The notes under the pieces were generated by a model. That model ran no database searches. It was not told the origin of the DNA and worked only from the letters and a program-made list of their open reading frames with translations. This document shows positions 35,546-48,191 of a stretch of DNA of 64,000 bases, piece after piece. Each line of letters opens with the position of its first letter. The first letter of the stretch is position 1. The stretch covers positions 461,662 to 525,661 of the forward strand of contig JAJUPC010000236.1 of assembly GCA_023614405.1 (NCBI GenBank), read 5' to 3'. The translations under genes were made by a program, and so were the position numbers. The stretch comes from Avena insularis (Eukaryota > Streptophyta > Magnoliopsida > Poales > Poaceae).

Positions 35546-36932
35546 AATGCAACCACCCCAATTAGCACACAAACTAGACCAACATTTTCTTATACGTAAT
35601 GCCCAAGTTTTTAGTACTAGGATTTTTCAAGCTTCCTAGCAAAACTTTGCACACTTCAGTGACTTCTTTTCGATTTAACGAAATTAGATCAAACTTGAGC
35701 TACAAGTAAGTGTGATAGATTGCTATTCAATTAAATGTATTTTCGTAGGTAGATGGGTGCATCTTCTTCTAGTAAACAATGTCGTCGGTGTGAGTTTCTA
35801 AATCCTCAGTTTTGTGAGTAATGACGAGATGGTTCTTTTATGTAAAGAAAGGCGGAAGAATATGGATCTCAATGCCATAAGCCAAGCTTTTAGACATATT
35901 AAGTGGACCAACGTGTTTTACTTATGATTCCCATGTTTTATGAGTTTTCAAACTCCCTATGTAGCTAATTAACTTTGCCCCACTTGAATGACTTCATGCC
36001 TATATTTATCGAAATTTGGTCAAACTTGAACTACAACAACTAAATTATTGTAGGTTGCTTCTAAAGCATTACAAAAAACTTTTGGAGGTGTACCCATTGG
36101 GGCTCGCTAATATATCGTAAACAACCAAGAGTTTTGACAATAGGTTTTAACTCCTTTCTAATTAAGATTTTTCATCTTGACTATTTAATCTAAAAATAGC
36201 TCAAACTTGAGCTACAAGTAAGTGCGATAGATTTTTCTTTAATTAAATGTCTCTTTCGAGGTAGATGGATGCATCTTCTTGTTGTAATTAGTACCGCCGG
36301 TGTGAGTTTCCAACTATCAGGAAAGAACATTCTCAATTTTCCGAGTGATGATGAGATTATTGTTCGCTTTCTTAAACAAAATCCAAAGGACATGGACCTG
36401 AATGCCACAAGCCAAGCTTTCAGACATATATAGTGGACCCTCATGGTGTACTTATGATTCCCGTGTTTTATGAGTTTTCAAATTTATTCCTATAGCTAAC
36501 TTTGCCTCTTGAAATTTATATTATGTCGATTTATTGAAATTAGGTCAATTTTGAACTACAAGTAAATTGTAGGTTGCATTGAAAGTTTTATGTTTTTTGG
36601 AGGTAACCATTGGGGGCTGATTTAATATATCACAAACCACCACCGATTGTTTTTACAACAAGTTCAACTTCTTGCTAAGATTTTGCATCTTGACAATTTA
36701 ACAAAATTAGATCAAACTTGAGCTACAAGTAAATGCGATAGATTTCTCTTGAGTTAATTGTTTTTCGGAGGTAGACAGGTGCATCTTCTTGTAGTAAACA
36801 ATGTCGTCGATGTGAGTTCCCAAATATCAGGAAATATCATTCTTAATTTCTGAGTGACGACGAGATTGTTCGTTTATGTAAAGACAGTCTGAAGAGTATG
36901 GATCTGAATGCCACAAGCCATGTTTTTAGACA
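35546..36932. repeat. Module A repeats, three units
   Basis: Anchors near 35757, 36268 and 36778 (about 510 bp apart). They match 54300-55172 plus 58757-59248, where the corresponding third unit is split by the solo LTR and ends at the same Helitron insertion point. Short minus ORFs here are by-products. Confidence 0.75.
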
Positions 36933-37365
36933 TCTTATCTTACCACTATATAGTGTATGAATAACTTTGAATATTGACCATTGGATTGAGACTCGCGAAT
37001 CCGAACATTTCCAGCCATTGGATATTCTTTTCCATTCTAGCATCTAGAAGATTCTATTGATAGTCTTGAACACAATGAATGCACTATGCATAAACCTCTC
37101 AAAACACACATCTCCATCATACTAGAATCTTCTCCCTCGTTTCTCTAGACCATGTTACCAAAAATTTCAAGTGTTAGGTAGCTAATAATCTTTGACTTCT
37201 ACACATAATGATAGAAAGTAGAAGAACCAAATATACACCAATACTTTATAGATGTTGATCAAATTTATATTTTTTCCACTTTACCTATTATAATTTTATA
37301 TAGTGATGATATGCCAGACATATATTATCTGAGCCTCATGTGCAGGGCAAGTGCAACTTACTAGT
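36933..37365 (+). mobile_element. Helitron-like unit (module C) inserted in module A
   Basis: It begins TCTTATCTTACC after an A (36932) and ends CTAGT (37361-37365). A decayed hairpin (CATGTGC AGG GCAAGTG) lies 7 bp before CTAGT. There is no target duplication. Other module A copies read straight through the site as GACATATATAGTGG. No coding capacity, so it is non-autonomous. Confidence 0.75.
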
Positions 37366-37366
37366 A

Positions 37367-38360
37367 TCTTATCTTATATTATCTTACCACTATATAGTGT
37401 GCGAATAACTTTGAATGTTGACCGTTGGATCAAGACTCGCGAATCCTAGCATTTCTAGTCGTTGGATCTTCTTTTCCATTCTAGCATCTAGAAGATTCTA
37501 TTGATAGTCCTGAACACAATGAATGCACTATGCATAAACCTCTCAAAACACACTTCTCCATCATACTAGAATCTTCTCACTCGTTTCTCTAGACCATGTT
37601 ACCAAATATTTCAAGTGTTAGGTAGCTAATAATCTTTGACTTCTACACATGATGATACAAAGTACAAGGACCAAAATACACCCATACTTTATAGATGTTG
37701 ATCAACTTTATAATTTTTTGTGCTTTACCGATTATAATTTTATATAGTGATGATATGTCATACGATTTATTATCTGAGCCTTATTAAGGTGTGCTTTTTT
37801 ACACAATGTGGGAGTAGTATATTTCTTTTCTTAGACATATGGTCACCTTTGTCCAACTATTGTACATGCTGAGAGAATAAAACGTTGGCAGGGAAAGAGG
37901 GCAGCAGCAAAGAGAAGTTGAAGGCGGTTCCATGTCAGAGCAAAGTTATGATGGTTTTCTGACACAAGGTACTCCTATGGCCTTACAGTGTACACTCTAC
38001 TAGTAGTAAATTTCAGGACCTATGCACGCAAAACAAATCGTGTGTTTTCTCTCTCCTTCCCTATGCTCCATCTTCCTCCCTTCGCCGCAAGACTGTCCCG
38101 GCCGATCTTCCCTTGTCCACAACGTGGCGCAAGACAGCCTTGACGGCGGCTTTGTGTCTCTGGCGTGTTTGGCAGCCGCGCGTTGGTGTGGAGTAGGGAT
38201 GAGGAGTACATAGGAAGGAAACCACTTTGGTCCTTGGCGGCACAAAAATTCAAACTTTTCTGGTTTTCAAAATTTTCACTTGCTTCCAAACATCGGGAGA
38301 GAAGGTTATCCAAAATATTGGCCAAACATCAGGAGGGAAGGCAATTTTGAACCTGTTTTG
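37367..38360. repeat. Module C unit followed by module D, second D copy
   Basis: A second C unit follows in the same direction (TCTTATCTTATATTATCTTACC) without its own CTAGT terminus; module D follows at about 37775. The block matches 33830-34830, with D shortened in the middle (the CACCGGTTCGGC part is lost). Confidence 0.7.
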
Positions 38361-39330
38361 AACATTTATCACATTGAATAAACAAAAAACAAAAAAAAGT
38401 TTTACTCATGATGTCCTATCATGTCTTATGCACCACGTGCCATGAAAACTGTAATCATGGGATTAGATAAGTTTTGGAAAAATAGCTTCACAATATTGTC
38501 CTGCCATGTGTATGGACACTATTGGGTTTATTTCAACCCGAACGACCAAGGTCATCAAGGCCATATTAACATTATAGTTTACAATTTGATAGAGTTACCA
38601 TGATAGTTTGGTAGATGGGTGCATCTTGGCGTAGTAAGCATTATTGCATGGAGTTTCCAACAATTAGGAAAAAAAGAATTTCAATTTTCCCAGTGAGGAC
38701 GGTGATGTTTTTTGTGAAGAAAGTCCAAATAATATGGTTCAAAATGCCACAAGCCAATGGTTTCACACATACTGTAGTTGATCATGGTTTCTATCTAACT
38801 TCGGCTAAAAGTTTACATATTACGATGGGTCGTGACACGCGGCACTAGTACATATACTACTACGTAGTAGATTTTCTCTCTCCTTTGCCCCCTCTCACCA
38901 TCCATCCACTATCCTCTCCATTTCTCCTTCCTTCCCGTGTAAGCTTTCACGCAATGATTATACTTCTAGTCTAAGATGCAGCGGTGTAGAAAAAGATGAA
39001 GCCCACACCATACCGCCATCAATCAAGTTCGGTGACGCAACTTTGTGAAGAGTATACATATATTAGTAGTACTGTAGCTAGATAAGTATGTACTACTATA
39101 GACACTTAATTTTTATCGGAGGAAGTAAGAGACACCGAGTAATTCAACACGATCTGCATGATTCTCTTCATTTTTGGATAAAGCGGGATGCCTCCTGAAT
39201 TCTCTAGGCCAAGAAAAATCAAGAACCGACAAGTCTGGTATAATCCTTTGTTTTTGTTGACGGGACGAGTCTGGTACAATCTATTTATGATATTTTGGGA
39301 TAGTTTTTAGGGTATTAACACAAGCACGAC
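38361..39330. other. Intergenic stretch with a diverged A-like unit
   Basis: 38600-38800 resembles module A (GGGTGCATCTTGGCGTAGTAAGC, then AATATGGTTCAAAATGCC). The rest, 38840-39330, is unique and leads into the promoter of the acidic-protein pseudogene, with CT-rich runs at 38871-38935. No gene is seen. Confidence 0.45.
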
Positions 39331-39338
39331 TATAAATA
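39331..39338 (+). promoter_or_regulatory. TATA box of the acidic-protein pseudogene
   Basis: TATAAATA, 103 bp before the ATG at 39434, in a layout typical of plant core promoters, with a pyrimidine-rich leader (CTCTCTCTATTTCC) before the ATG. Confidence 0.6.
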
Positions 39339-39491
39339 GACATTATAAATTGCAACAGTACGCACCCCTATTTTCATCCAAAACACCCAACCACCGTTGC
39401 TTAGAACTCGATCTCTCTCTATTTCCTTCCAAAATGTCGTATGATAACTCTCTCCAGAACACGTCGATTGACCTGACAAATGGGAAAGGCC

Positions 39492-40893
39492 TGATACATT
39501 GCAAATGTATCTATACTTTTTTATGTTCCATGCTTGGTTTTATCTACTTTCTTATGTTTTGTCCACACTTTGGAGTACTTCTCATATGATTTCTCGGACA
39601 AACCTATTAACAAGATGCCACAGTGCCAGTTGCCTGTTTTCTGCCGTTTTGGGTTCCAGGAAGTCACAAAATGAATATTCTCGGAATTGGATAGGACAAA
39701 AGCCAAAGTTACTATTTTCGCGAAAGACTCACGGAGCCAGAAGGAGAGTCGGAGAGGGGCCACAAGGTGGCCACCCCCCTTGGCGCGGGCCAGCCTAGGC
39801 CGCGCCAGGGCATGGTGTGGGCCCCCTGGCCGGCCACCGACCTTGCCTCTTTCGCCTATAAGAGCCTCCCGATACCAAAACCCTAGATGGTTAATCAGAA
39901 ATCCATGAAAAGTTCCGCAGCGCTGTTGCCACCGAAGGGGAGATTCGAGGGACAGAAAGTCTCTGTTCCAGCACTCGCCGACGGGAAGTGCCCCCGGAGC
40001 CATCTCCATCGATCTCCACCACCATCTCTATCACCATTGCTGATTCCCATGATGATGAGGAAGTAGTTCTCTCTCGAGGCTAAGGATTCTACCGGTAGCT
40101 ATGTGTTCATCTCTCTCTCTATGCATGATCTTATTGAGATCATGAGCTTGTAATATATAGATCTGCCTTGCTACTCAAGTGCTTTAATAGATTTCTGCTC
40201 TCCCCATGTGTGTGAGTGACAAAGGCACACCATGGTGGCACTTAGGCTAGAGATTACAAATACTTGTTATGAGTTATATTTGGAGTTGGATGTCTTATGA
40301 AATTGTGGTGTTTGTTGGAACCATCTAGTGCTCAAGGTGACAGTGTGGGGTTTTCTAGATGGGAAAGACTTACTTTGAGGTGTGCTGTTATAGCCCTACC
40401 AACGATTAGAGTGTCCAACCAGAGAGTAGTTGAACGTAGTATCATAAAGAAGAATATATTTATATGAGAGTGTTCACTAGTGAAAGTATGATCCCTAGGC
40501 CTTGTTTCTAAGCATTGAAACACCGTTTGCAATTAGATCTGTTATATGTTTGCTTGCTTCCATCTTTATTTCAGTTTGCCTTTAGTCTCTTCCACGCCAT
40601 CAAGATATTTTCTGTCACGGTTACCACATATAATTATCTATACCACTTGTATTTCACTATCTCTTCGCCGAACTAGTGCACCTATACACCTGACAAGTCT
40701 ATTGGGTGTGTTGGGGACACAAGAGACTTCTTGTATCTTGATTGCAGTTGCTTGAGAGGGATACCTTGACCACTTCCTCCTTGAGTTCGATAAACCTTGG
40801 GTGATCCACTTAAGGGAAAACTTGCTGTTCTACAAACCTCTACACTTGGAGGCCCAACAAACGCTTCACAAGAATAGAAGTGCATGGACATCA
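39492..40893 (+). repeat. 5' LTR of the Athila-like element
   Basis: 1402 bp; pairs with 44571-45945. Contains GCCTATAAGAGCC near 39855 (TATA-like) and AACCCTAGATGG after it. Confidence 0.9.
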
Positions 40894-41239
40894 AGCTATT
40901 TTCTTTCTGCTTAGGGAGGTAAGGAAAAGGTACTCACATCCTCCTGTGAGTGCTCAAAGTTATTTCCTTTATATTTTGCAATTTTGTCTTTTTGTTTCTT
41001 GTTTTCACTAGTTAGGCTTAATGGAAAACAACAAAAAAATTAGAGAGCTTTATAGTATTTATCTTGAGTTAGGACATGAAGTGTTTGAAGAGAAAATTTA
41101 AAACCTATGGAAATTTATTTGCATGCTAATAGCAATGTTGTTATTATGAATTCTTTGGACACCATTATTGCTAATGCTATGGAAAAGTCTAAGCTTGGGG
41201 AAGCTAGTTTTATGAAAATGATCTTTTAGTTCCCCAACT

Positions 41240-41605
41240 TTGGAAGATAGCTATTCTATTGCTTATGATGATACCAAACCTCCAATATATGATGATTACA
41301 ATGATGAATATGATATTTTTAGTCCACCTACTATTGAGGAGAAAATTAATTATGACTACAATATGCCTCCTATATTTGATGATTATGGTGATGAAAATAA
41401 TAATGATAGCTATTTTGTTGAATTTGCTCCCACTACAATCAATAAGAATGACTATGTTTATGTGGGGAGTATTAATTATTTTATGCATGTGGCTAATGAT
41501 AAGAATGTTTCTTGTGATAGTTATATTGTTACTTTTATTCATGATGCTACAGAAAGTTATTATGAGAGAGGGAAACATGGTTTTATGCATCTCAATAATA
41601 TATAG
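41240..41605 (+). pseudogene. Athila-type internal ORF, partial
   Basis: An open frame of about 121 codons, very acidic and tyrosine/asparagine-rich (NDYVYVGS, DSYIVTFIHDATESYYERGK). This motif set is familiar from the region between gag-pol and the 3' LTR of Athila-type grass elements. It is followed by the GGGAGATAACCC segment at 41848-41859, also typical of that region. The start at 41240 uses the first codon of an open frame and is uncertain. The rest of the internal region (41860-44555) has no gene I can support; AAGCTTGGGGATGC repeats at about 42425 and 42478. Confidence 0.6.
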
Positions 41606-44555
41606 TTTCCTCTCTTTATGTTGAAAGTCTTGAAGTTGCACTTGTTTTGCTTTCTTATGCTTATTGCTTTGTGCTTTCATGACTTGTTTCTTTACAAGAT
41701 TCCTATGCATAGGAAGTGGGTTAGACTTAAATGTGCTTTGAGTTTGCTTCTTGATGCTCTCTTTTACTTGAATTCATATTTCTTATGTGAGCATCTTCTC
41801 AAACTATCATGCCTAACTTAAAGGCGTTAAAGAAAAGTACTTATTGGGAGATAACCCAAAAGTTTTAGTTGAGTCTTGGAAGTTATTGCTTAAGTAATAA
41901 CCTCTCCTTATCATTTTTATTTGTTTTTTGTGCCAAGAGTAACCTCTAATGAGAGAGAAGTAATGATTGGGAAAGTTGCTGTCCCGAAACAGATTTTTGT
42001 GCTTCACCGTAAAAATTCATGTAAAATCTCTGAACATCTTTTTGAGGCGTGAATTTTTGTTCTTCTGCCCCAGGTTGTTATCTACCTTTAGTTAGTTCAA
42101 CACTTTTTGATTTGAGCAACATAAGGTCTTCGAAAAAATTCGTCTTTACCTGCTGGTCTATTTTGACAGATTTCTGCCATTTTCTGCCTTTGCTTCTTGT
42201 TGGTTCCTTTTTGAGTTCTTTTGGGGAATTGAGATTTTTGAGGGAAGTGCTTCATTAGCTAGTGTTCTAATGTAAGTTTATTGGTGTTAGAATGGAACCT
42301 AAAATACTTATTATCTTGAGTGCACTAATGTTGCTAATTAAGATTGTGTGAAGTTTTGTATGAAGGAAAAATTTCAGGTGTATGGAAGGAATGAGTAATG
42401 AGATGAAGGATAGACTAAAGCTCAAGCTTGGGGATGCCAAGCGTGTCACTCAATAAATCTCCAAGAAGTACAAGCGTCAAGCTTGGGGATGCCCAAAGGC
42501 ATCCTTCTTCATCAATAAAAATCTGTTTCTTCCAAACGCTTCATTTTTATTGTTTCATGCACAGTTGTGTTGTTCTTGGAGCGTCTTCTTTTTCGTTTTA
42601 GTTTTGGTTTTTTGTTTGCTTTGTTTTCTTAGTTTGATTAATAAATTGGTTGGACCCCCTCTTTCATGCATTGGTTTTCAAATAGTTTGGTTTGGATTGG
42701 AAAGAGTAGGAAAGTTCATGCTTAAGTGGTAAAGAGACCTTGTTTTTGACTGTGGCCTATGCTTTGTCATGCCATGATTGATATTGTTTTGGCTTTATGC
42801 TTAGTATTCTTTGTTGTAGCATGACTTGTTATAAACAATTGAGATTGCTTAATGTGCCTTGGATGAATCATGCGTTGTTTTAGCATATTAAAGCATAGTA
42901 TTGTGGTATTCTCCTTTGATGCTTTATTTGGGTTGACTTGGCGCATGCTCACACCATGTTATGACTATATCAAGTCACAACAGCCTTTATGATCCTTTAG
43001 TTTTCAACTTGTAGTATCACTTTATGCTTTGATCAATGATGTTTTGTCGCTTTGCATGATTATGGCTATTATTGCTCTCTTAGTTTGTCGCTCCCAGTAT
43101 TTTGCCAGCCTCCACAACCAAGTATGAGTTCCACTCATGCATCCAACTCCCTAAACCAAGTTATTCCAAAGAGTCCACCATACCTACCTACTAGCTTATG
43201 CTATTCCAAGTATATTCATGTTTTTGTTTACCTTCCAAATTAAACTTGTTATGAGAAAACTAGTCATTAAAGCTCTCACGAACTTGATGGCACACTTTAT
43301 TTTTCTTGCCCTTAATAAACTTGAACCATTGTGTCGTCTATGTTGTATATGCTTGCACTTATTTGTTGGGAATTAGCAGAACCATGCTTTCATGGGGAAC
43401 GCTTTCAACATTGCACCTGGTACTTTGTACCTAGTTGATATCATGCTCTTTTGTCTATGGATGTCGTCGGTGTGAAATGAAAGGGGAGCTTGAAAGTCCA
43501 TGGAGTTATGTATATGTGTTAGAGAAACGCCTGGGCCGCTGGTCTAATCCATGCTGACATGGTGGAAACCTGCAGCGTAACCATAATGAGCTGTCTATGA
43601 ACCATTCTTCTTATAAAAAAAGAGTCCTATATTGAGAAAAAGAGAAAAATAAAAAAAAAAGATTATGAAAAGAGGAAAGAGAGAAAAAAGCACCATATTC
43701 CCATGGTAAATAAGAAGATTGCTGAGATGCTTGTTGTCTGCTTGCCTTGTCATTTTGATATGGGGATTCTTCCGTATCATCGGGCAAGGGGTACCCCATT
43801 GGCGATTCTCTATGATACACATGTACTTACGATGATAAGAACTTACCGGTGACAAAACTTGAGAAGCATGAGGAGCGACCATCGTATACAAGTGACATGA
43901 GATTTCTAACATGTACTTCGTCAAGCATGTACACCATAGTTTGTTCACTTTAACCTTAATCACTTCAAGATGCTTATGATAGGGGCAATGAGAGCTGAAA
44001 GCTATTAAGTACCATAATTTTTGGAAGCTCTTTATGAAACTTGAATCCCTACTTCCTTCTAAGAAGGCCTTTCTTCCACTTTTATATTGATTCTCCACCT
44101 TCACCTTTATGCACCTACTTTGAGAGCATAGTGGCCATTCTTAGTTCTATGTGTATTGTCCCAAGACTAGTTGATTGATGCATAACTTGATATTGCTTGT
44201 CTTAAACTATTTGTATCTAGTCACTCTTATGAACTTTGAAGGTGTCCTATGCATTTATATTTGCTACTCTATGAGGGACAAGCTGAATACTATTATGTTA
44301 TGTTGTCTTTATGTGAAACAAACAAACGTCTTGCAAAGCATTGTTATTCATGAATCTTTTGTTTGTGCCTTTTCATGTTGCAACATAGTTTCTTTCTCTT
44401 ATTGCTAGAACTTTGTCTTTCATGTTATGATTGAAGTACTATGATCCCAGCTTCGAATGTTTTACAATTACTTTGATCAAGTTTATGATGGTGCATGTCA
44501 CCTCAAAAATTATTCTTTCTTTTTATACCTTACCTACTCGAGGACGAGCAGGAGT

Positions 44556-44570
44556 TAAGCTTGGGGATGT
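44556..44570 (+). other. Polypurine tract of the Athila-like element
   Basis: TAAGCTTGGGGATGT directly before the 3' LTR start at 44571. Confidence 0.7.
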
Positions 44571-45945
44571 TGATACATTGCATGCTTGGTTTTATCTACT
44601 TTCTTATGTTTTGTCCACACTTTGGAGTACTTTTCATATGATTTATTGGACTAAACTATTAACAAGATGCCATGCTTGGTTATGCATTTTCTGCCGTTTT
44701 TGGTTCCAGGAAGTCAGAAAATGAATATTCTCGGAATTGGACAGGACAAAAGCCAAAGTTACTATTTTCACGGAAGACTCATGGAGCCAGAAGGAGAGTC
44801 GGAGAGGGGCCACAGGGTGGCCCCCTTAGCTGGCCAGCCCGGGCAGCGCCAGCATGGTGGGCCCCTGGCCGGCCACCGACCTTGCCTCCTTCGCCTATAA
44901 GAGCCTCCCGATACCAAAACCCTAGATGGTTAATCAGAAATCCATGAAAAGTTCCAAGAGACCGCTGCCACAAGGGAGATTTAAGGGGACAGAAAGTCTC
45001 TGTTCCGGCACCCTGCCGAGACGGGGAAGTTCCCCCGGAGCCATCTCCATCGATCTCCACCACCATCTCCATCACCATTGCTGATTCCCATGATGATGAG
45101 GGAGTAGTTCTCTCTCGAGGCTAAGGATTCTACCGGTAGCTATGTGTTCATCTCTCTCTCTATGCATGAACTTATTGAGATCATGAGCTTGTAATCTATA
45201 GATCTGCCTTGCTACTCAAGTGCTTTAATAGATCTCTGCTCTCCCCATGTGTGTGAAAGTGACAGCGTGCACACCATGGTGGCACTTAGGCTAGAGATTA
45301 CAAATACTTGTTATGAGTTATATTTGGAGTTGGATGTCTTTATGAAATTGTGGTGTTTGTTGGAACCATCTAGTGCTCAAGGTGACAGTGTGGGGTTTTC
45401 TAGATGGGAAAGACTTACTTTGAGGTGTGCTGTTATAGCCCTACCAACGATTAGAGTGTCCAACTAGAGAGTAGTTGAACGTAGTATCATAAAGAAGAAT
45501 ATATTTATATGAGAGTGTTCACTAGTGAAAGTATGATCCCTCGGCCTTGTTTCTAAGCATTGAAACACCGTTTGCAATTAGATCTCATTATATGTTTGCT
45601 TGCTTCCATCTTTATTTCAGTTTGCCTTTAGTCTCTTCCACGCCATCAAGATATTTTCTGTCACGGTTACCACATATAATTATCTATACCACTTGTATTT
45701 CACTATCTCTTCGCCGAACTAGTGCACCTATACACCTGACAAGTCTATTGGGTGTGTTGGGGACACAAGAGACTTCTTGTATCTTGATTGCAGGGTTGCT
45801 TGAGAGGGGATACCTTTGACCACTTCCTCCTTGAGTTCGATAAACCTTGGGTGATCCACTTAAGGGAAAACTTGCTGCTGTTCTACAAACCTCTACACTT
45901 GGAGGCCCAACAACTGTCTACAAGAATAGAAGTGCGTAGACATCA
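44571..45945 (+). repeat. 3' LTR of the Athila-like element
   Basis: 1375 bp, TGATACATTGC to CATCA, flanked by AGGCC. It differs from the 5' LTR by small indels around a GGCC-rich part. Confidence 0.9.
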
Positions 45946-46260
45946 AGGCCCCAAAACTCCACGTGGAAGCCCAGACTCAGTCGACGGGCCATGGCTGCCA
46001 CCGCTGTCTAACTCCTCTGATTAAGAAGATAGCCACTGGTAGCGCTTTTTCGAAGGGACACCACCACCAACACCGAGCGAATCCGATAAGGCGGAAGATG
46101 AGACTGAGGAAGAGGAGGAGTCTAAGGTCGACCTTGAGGAATAGGCCGAACACGACGACAGGGAGGAGGCCGAGGACGATGACGGGGAGGAGACCGAGAC
46201 GACGACGAGGAGGTCTCTTCCTTCCCCCCACCGAAGAAGCGTGCCCGAGTGCAAAATTAA

Positions 46261-47640
46261 ATGGCGTCCAGAGAAGAGGTGGACAATGTACTATATCTCG
46301 TTCTACGAAGCATCTTGGCTTTGGTAAATAATATTGTCAATGAGAGTTCCGAACATTTAGGAAAATGCTTTTCAATTTCCACGTGATAGGATTTGTTTTT
46401 AGTAATTAAGTATGTCCGGATAATTTGGCTTAGAGTGCACTCACTGTATTCTAGCAAAATATAGATAATTTCCACCTCATGTTAGTACTATATGAAAATA
46501 CTTATTTCAATCTATGTCATGATACATGGTTTTTTTTGCGGGAGGGGGGTGGAGTGGTAATGATACATAGTTAAAACTTAAATGGTGTCCTCTTATATTT
46601 GTGCTTGTTTGGACGAAAACTACAAACATGGATTTGGACAACTTTCGAAAAACTTGCTACACAATATGGTCATAACCATGTATGAACATTGTTCACATTT
46701 TAAGCCAAGTTACCAATGTCAAGGTCACATCTGCATCACTCGTCCCATTTATTGGGATAAATTAAAGAAAAGTAAAGAAAACAATAAAAAATGTTAAGCA
46801 CTTATGTATGGTGTCCTCTTCCATAAATGATAAACATGAATTTTGACAAGGTTTAAAAACACTTCTTCACAATATGACCAGCGATGTGTTAACATAGTCC
46901 CTCCGTCTCAAAATAGATGTCTCAAAATTGTTTAAATTTGGATGTATCTAGCCACAATCTAGTCTAGATACATCTAAATTTAAAAAATTGCGACATCTAT
47001 TTTGAGACGGAGGGAGTACTTGGGTTTCAAGTTAAATAATGACAAAGGTCGTGTCCATTTCGAGTAGACATGGTGCATCTTGGAATGGCATACTAATGTT
47101 GTTAATTGGACTTCTCAAATTTTATGTATAGAATTTTGTTAAATTATTTTAGAAGTGCCACATATAATTATTTTTGAAAGAAAAGGCAAAGAGTATGGCT
47201 CCGAATGCCACAACATACTAAATTTCACAAAAAATAGAGTATGTTTTATGGTTAACAAGTTTCATGAATTTTCAGGCCTTCTAGCTAATTTAGCATAATT
47301 AAATGACATTTTGTCAATAAAACCAAAGTAGGTAAATTTTGATCTACAAGTGTGTGATAGATTGCTTATAAATTTGTCAGAAATTCATATAGTACTAGTT
47401 ATTGTACCCACCCAGTCATACTGAAAACCTCACTGCTTTGAAAGATACTACTTCTTTGTATGAATTTTCATGCTAACACATCGACCATGTTTCAAAAAAG
47501 TTAAAAAATAAGGAAACATGCACATAGCCTTTTAGTAGTACTCCTATTAAAAATTCGTACTTGTAAAACAGTAAAGACGGCACTGTTAAAGTTTCAATAC
47601 AAGGGACCTGGGCACCTTCACCGGCCCTCCAGAATTAACC
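46261..47640. other. Intergenic stretch with diverged A-like units
   Basis: Two weak A-like blocks occur at about 46300-46500 and 47060-47380 (GAGTATGGCTCCGAATGCC, GATCTACAAG). A MITE sits at 46897-47016. No gene is seen. Confidence 0.45.
46897..47016. mobile_element. Stowaway-type MITE, short
   Basis: Ends GTCCCTCCGTCTCAAAATAG and its inverse; TA on both sides (46895-46896, 47017-47018). The 120-bp element folds as one long hairpin. No ORF. Confidence 0.9.
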
Positions 47641-47665
47641 TTTCTTCGTCTTAGACTTTGCAGCT

Positions 47666-48191
47666 ATGGCTCCGAAGACCGGAGCTCCCCGTGGGAAGAA
47701 GAAGACCCAGGTGGCGGTGACAAAGGCTGTGGAGAAAAAGAAGACATATGTCGGCTTCTGAATCCTGATCCGCCACTCCAAGTCGCAGCCTCGCACTGTG
47801 CAGCAGAAAAGTGTGTCGAGGTCCACAAGGCCAGGCTGCATTTTCCGTCACGGATCGGGCGCTACCTCAAGGAGGGTCGGTACTCCCAAGATAGGCTTTG
47901 GGGCTCCTCTACCTCGGCCCTTCTTGAGTACCTCACCGCCGAGGTGCTGAGCTCGTCGGGCAAGTCACGAAGGACAGCAAGAAGATCTGCATCATCCTGA
48001 GGCACATGATGCTCGGCGTCATGCGCGACGAGGAGCTCAGCAAGCTTCTAGCCGGTGTTACCATCGCGCATAGCGGCGTGCTGCCTAGCATCCACGAGTC
48101 CCTGCTTGGCGATGGTACCACGGAGGATGCATCCAAGTTGCCCGTGGAGAATGCTGCCAAGTCGCCTAAGAAGACCACGGAGTCCCCCTAG
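47666..48191 (+). pseudogene. Histone H2A pseudogene with SPKK tail
   Basis: The C-terminal part reads in one frame from about 47965 to TAG 48189-48191, with the H2A docking-region pattern ([15 protein letters not shown]) and a KSPKK motif; SPKK in the tail is the plant H2A.W mark. The middle part, in another frame (about 47836-47960), has GRIGRYLKEGRYSQ-like and [12 protein letters not shown] blocks of the histone fold. An upstream ATG at 47666 opens a frame to TGA at 47759-47761, with a Lys-rich N-terminal extension longer than in usual H2A. There are at least one stop and two frameshifts. No intron is visible, which could indicate a processed copy. Confidence 0.8.

Larger units (their letters stand above)
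39492..45945 (+). mobile_element. Non-autonomous Athila-like Ty3/gypsy element
   Basis: Two LTRs (39492-40893 and 44571-45945) start TGATACATTGC, end CATCA, and flank 3.7 kb of internal DNA. The target duplication AGGCC is perfect (39487-39491 and 45946-45950). The 3' LTR is preceded by AAGCTTGGGGATGT, the purine tract typical of the Athila lineage in grasses, and a gag-like remnant remains inside, but no protease, RT or integrase is seen. It is therefore a large non-autonomous derivative that would need proteins from a relative. The primer-binding site after the 5' LTR (40894 on) is decayed. Confidence 0.9.
39434..46260 (+). pseudogene. Acidic nuclear-type protein gene split by an Athila-like element
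   Basis: The ATG at 39434 follows a good TATA box and opens a frame that is cut at 39491 by a retrotransposon. The frame resumes directly at 45951 when the element and one copy of AGGCC are removed. The downstream part has a Pro/Ser-rich block (PDSVDGPWLPPLS), a block of Asp/Glu runs, and, after a frameshift between about 46150 and 46200, a PPPKKRARV tail that looks like a nuclear-localisation signal, ending at TAA 46258-46260. Stops: TAA 46022-46024, TAG 46040-46042 and TAG 46142-46144. No intron is seen. The family is unknown to me; an acidic nuclear or chromatin-associated protein is a guess from composition. Confidence 0.6.

Noticed and set aside
39521..40009. 162-codon minus ORF in the Athila-like 5' LTR as a gene
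   Set aside because: It is antisense to an LTR and is not kept in the 3' LTR copy, where only a 99-codon version remains.
41210..41710. Ile-rich 166-codon minus ORF as a gene
   Set aside because: It is the antisense of the acidic Athila-type ORF; its composition follows from that.
45977..46331. Arg-rich plus and minus ORFs at 45963-46331 as separate genes
   Set aside because: They are other-frame readings of the acidic-protein pseudogene, whose frame is supported by the exact join across the retrotransposon.
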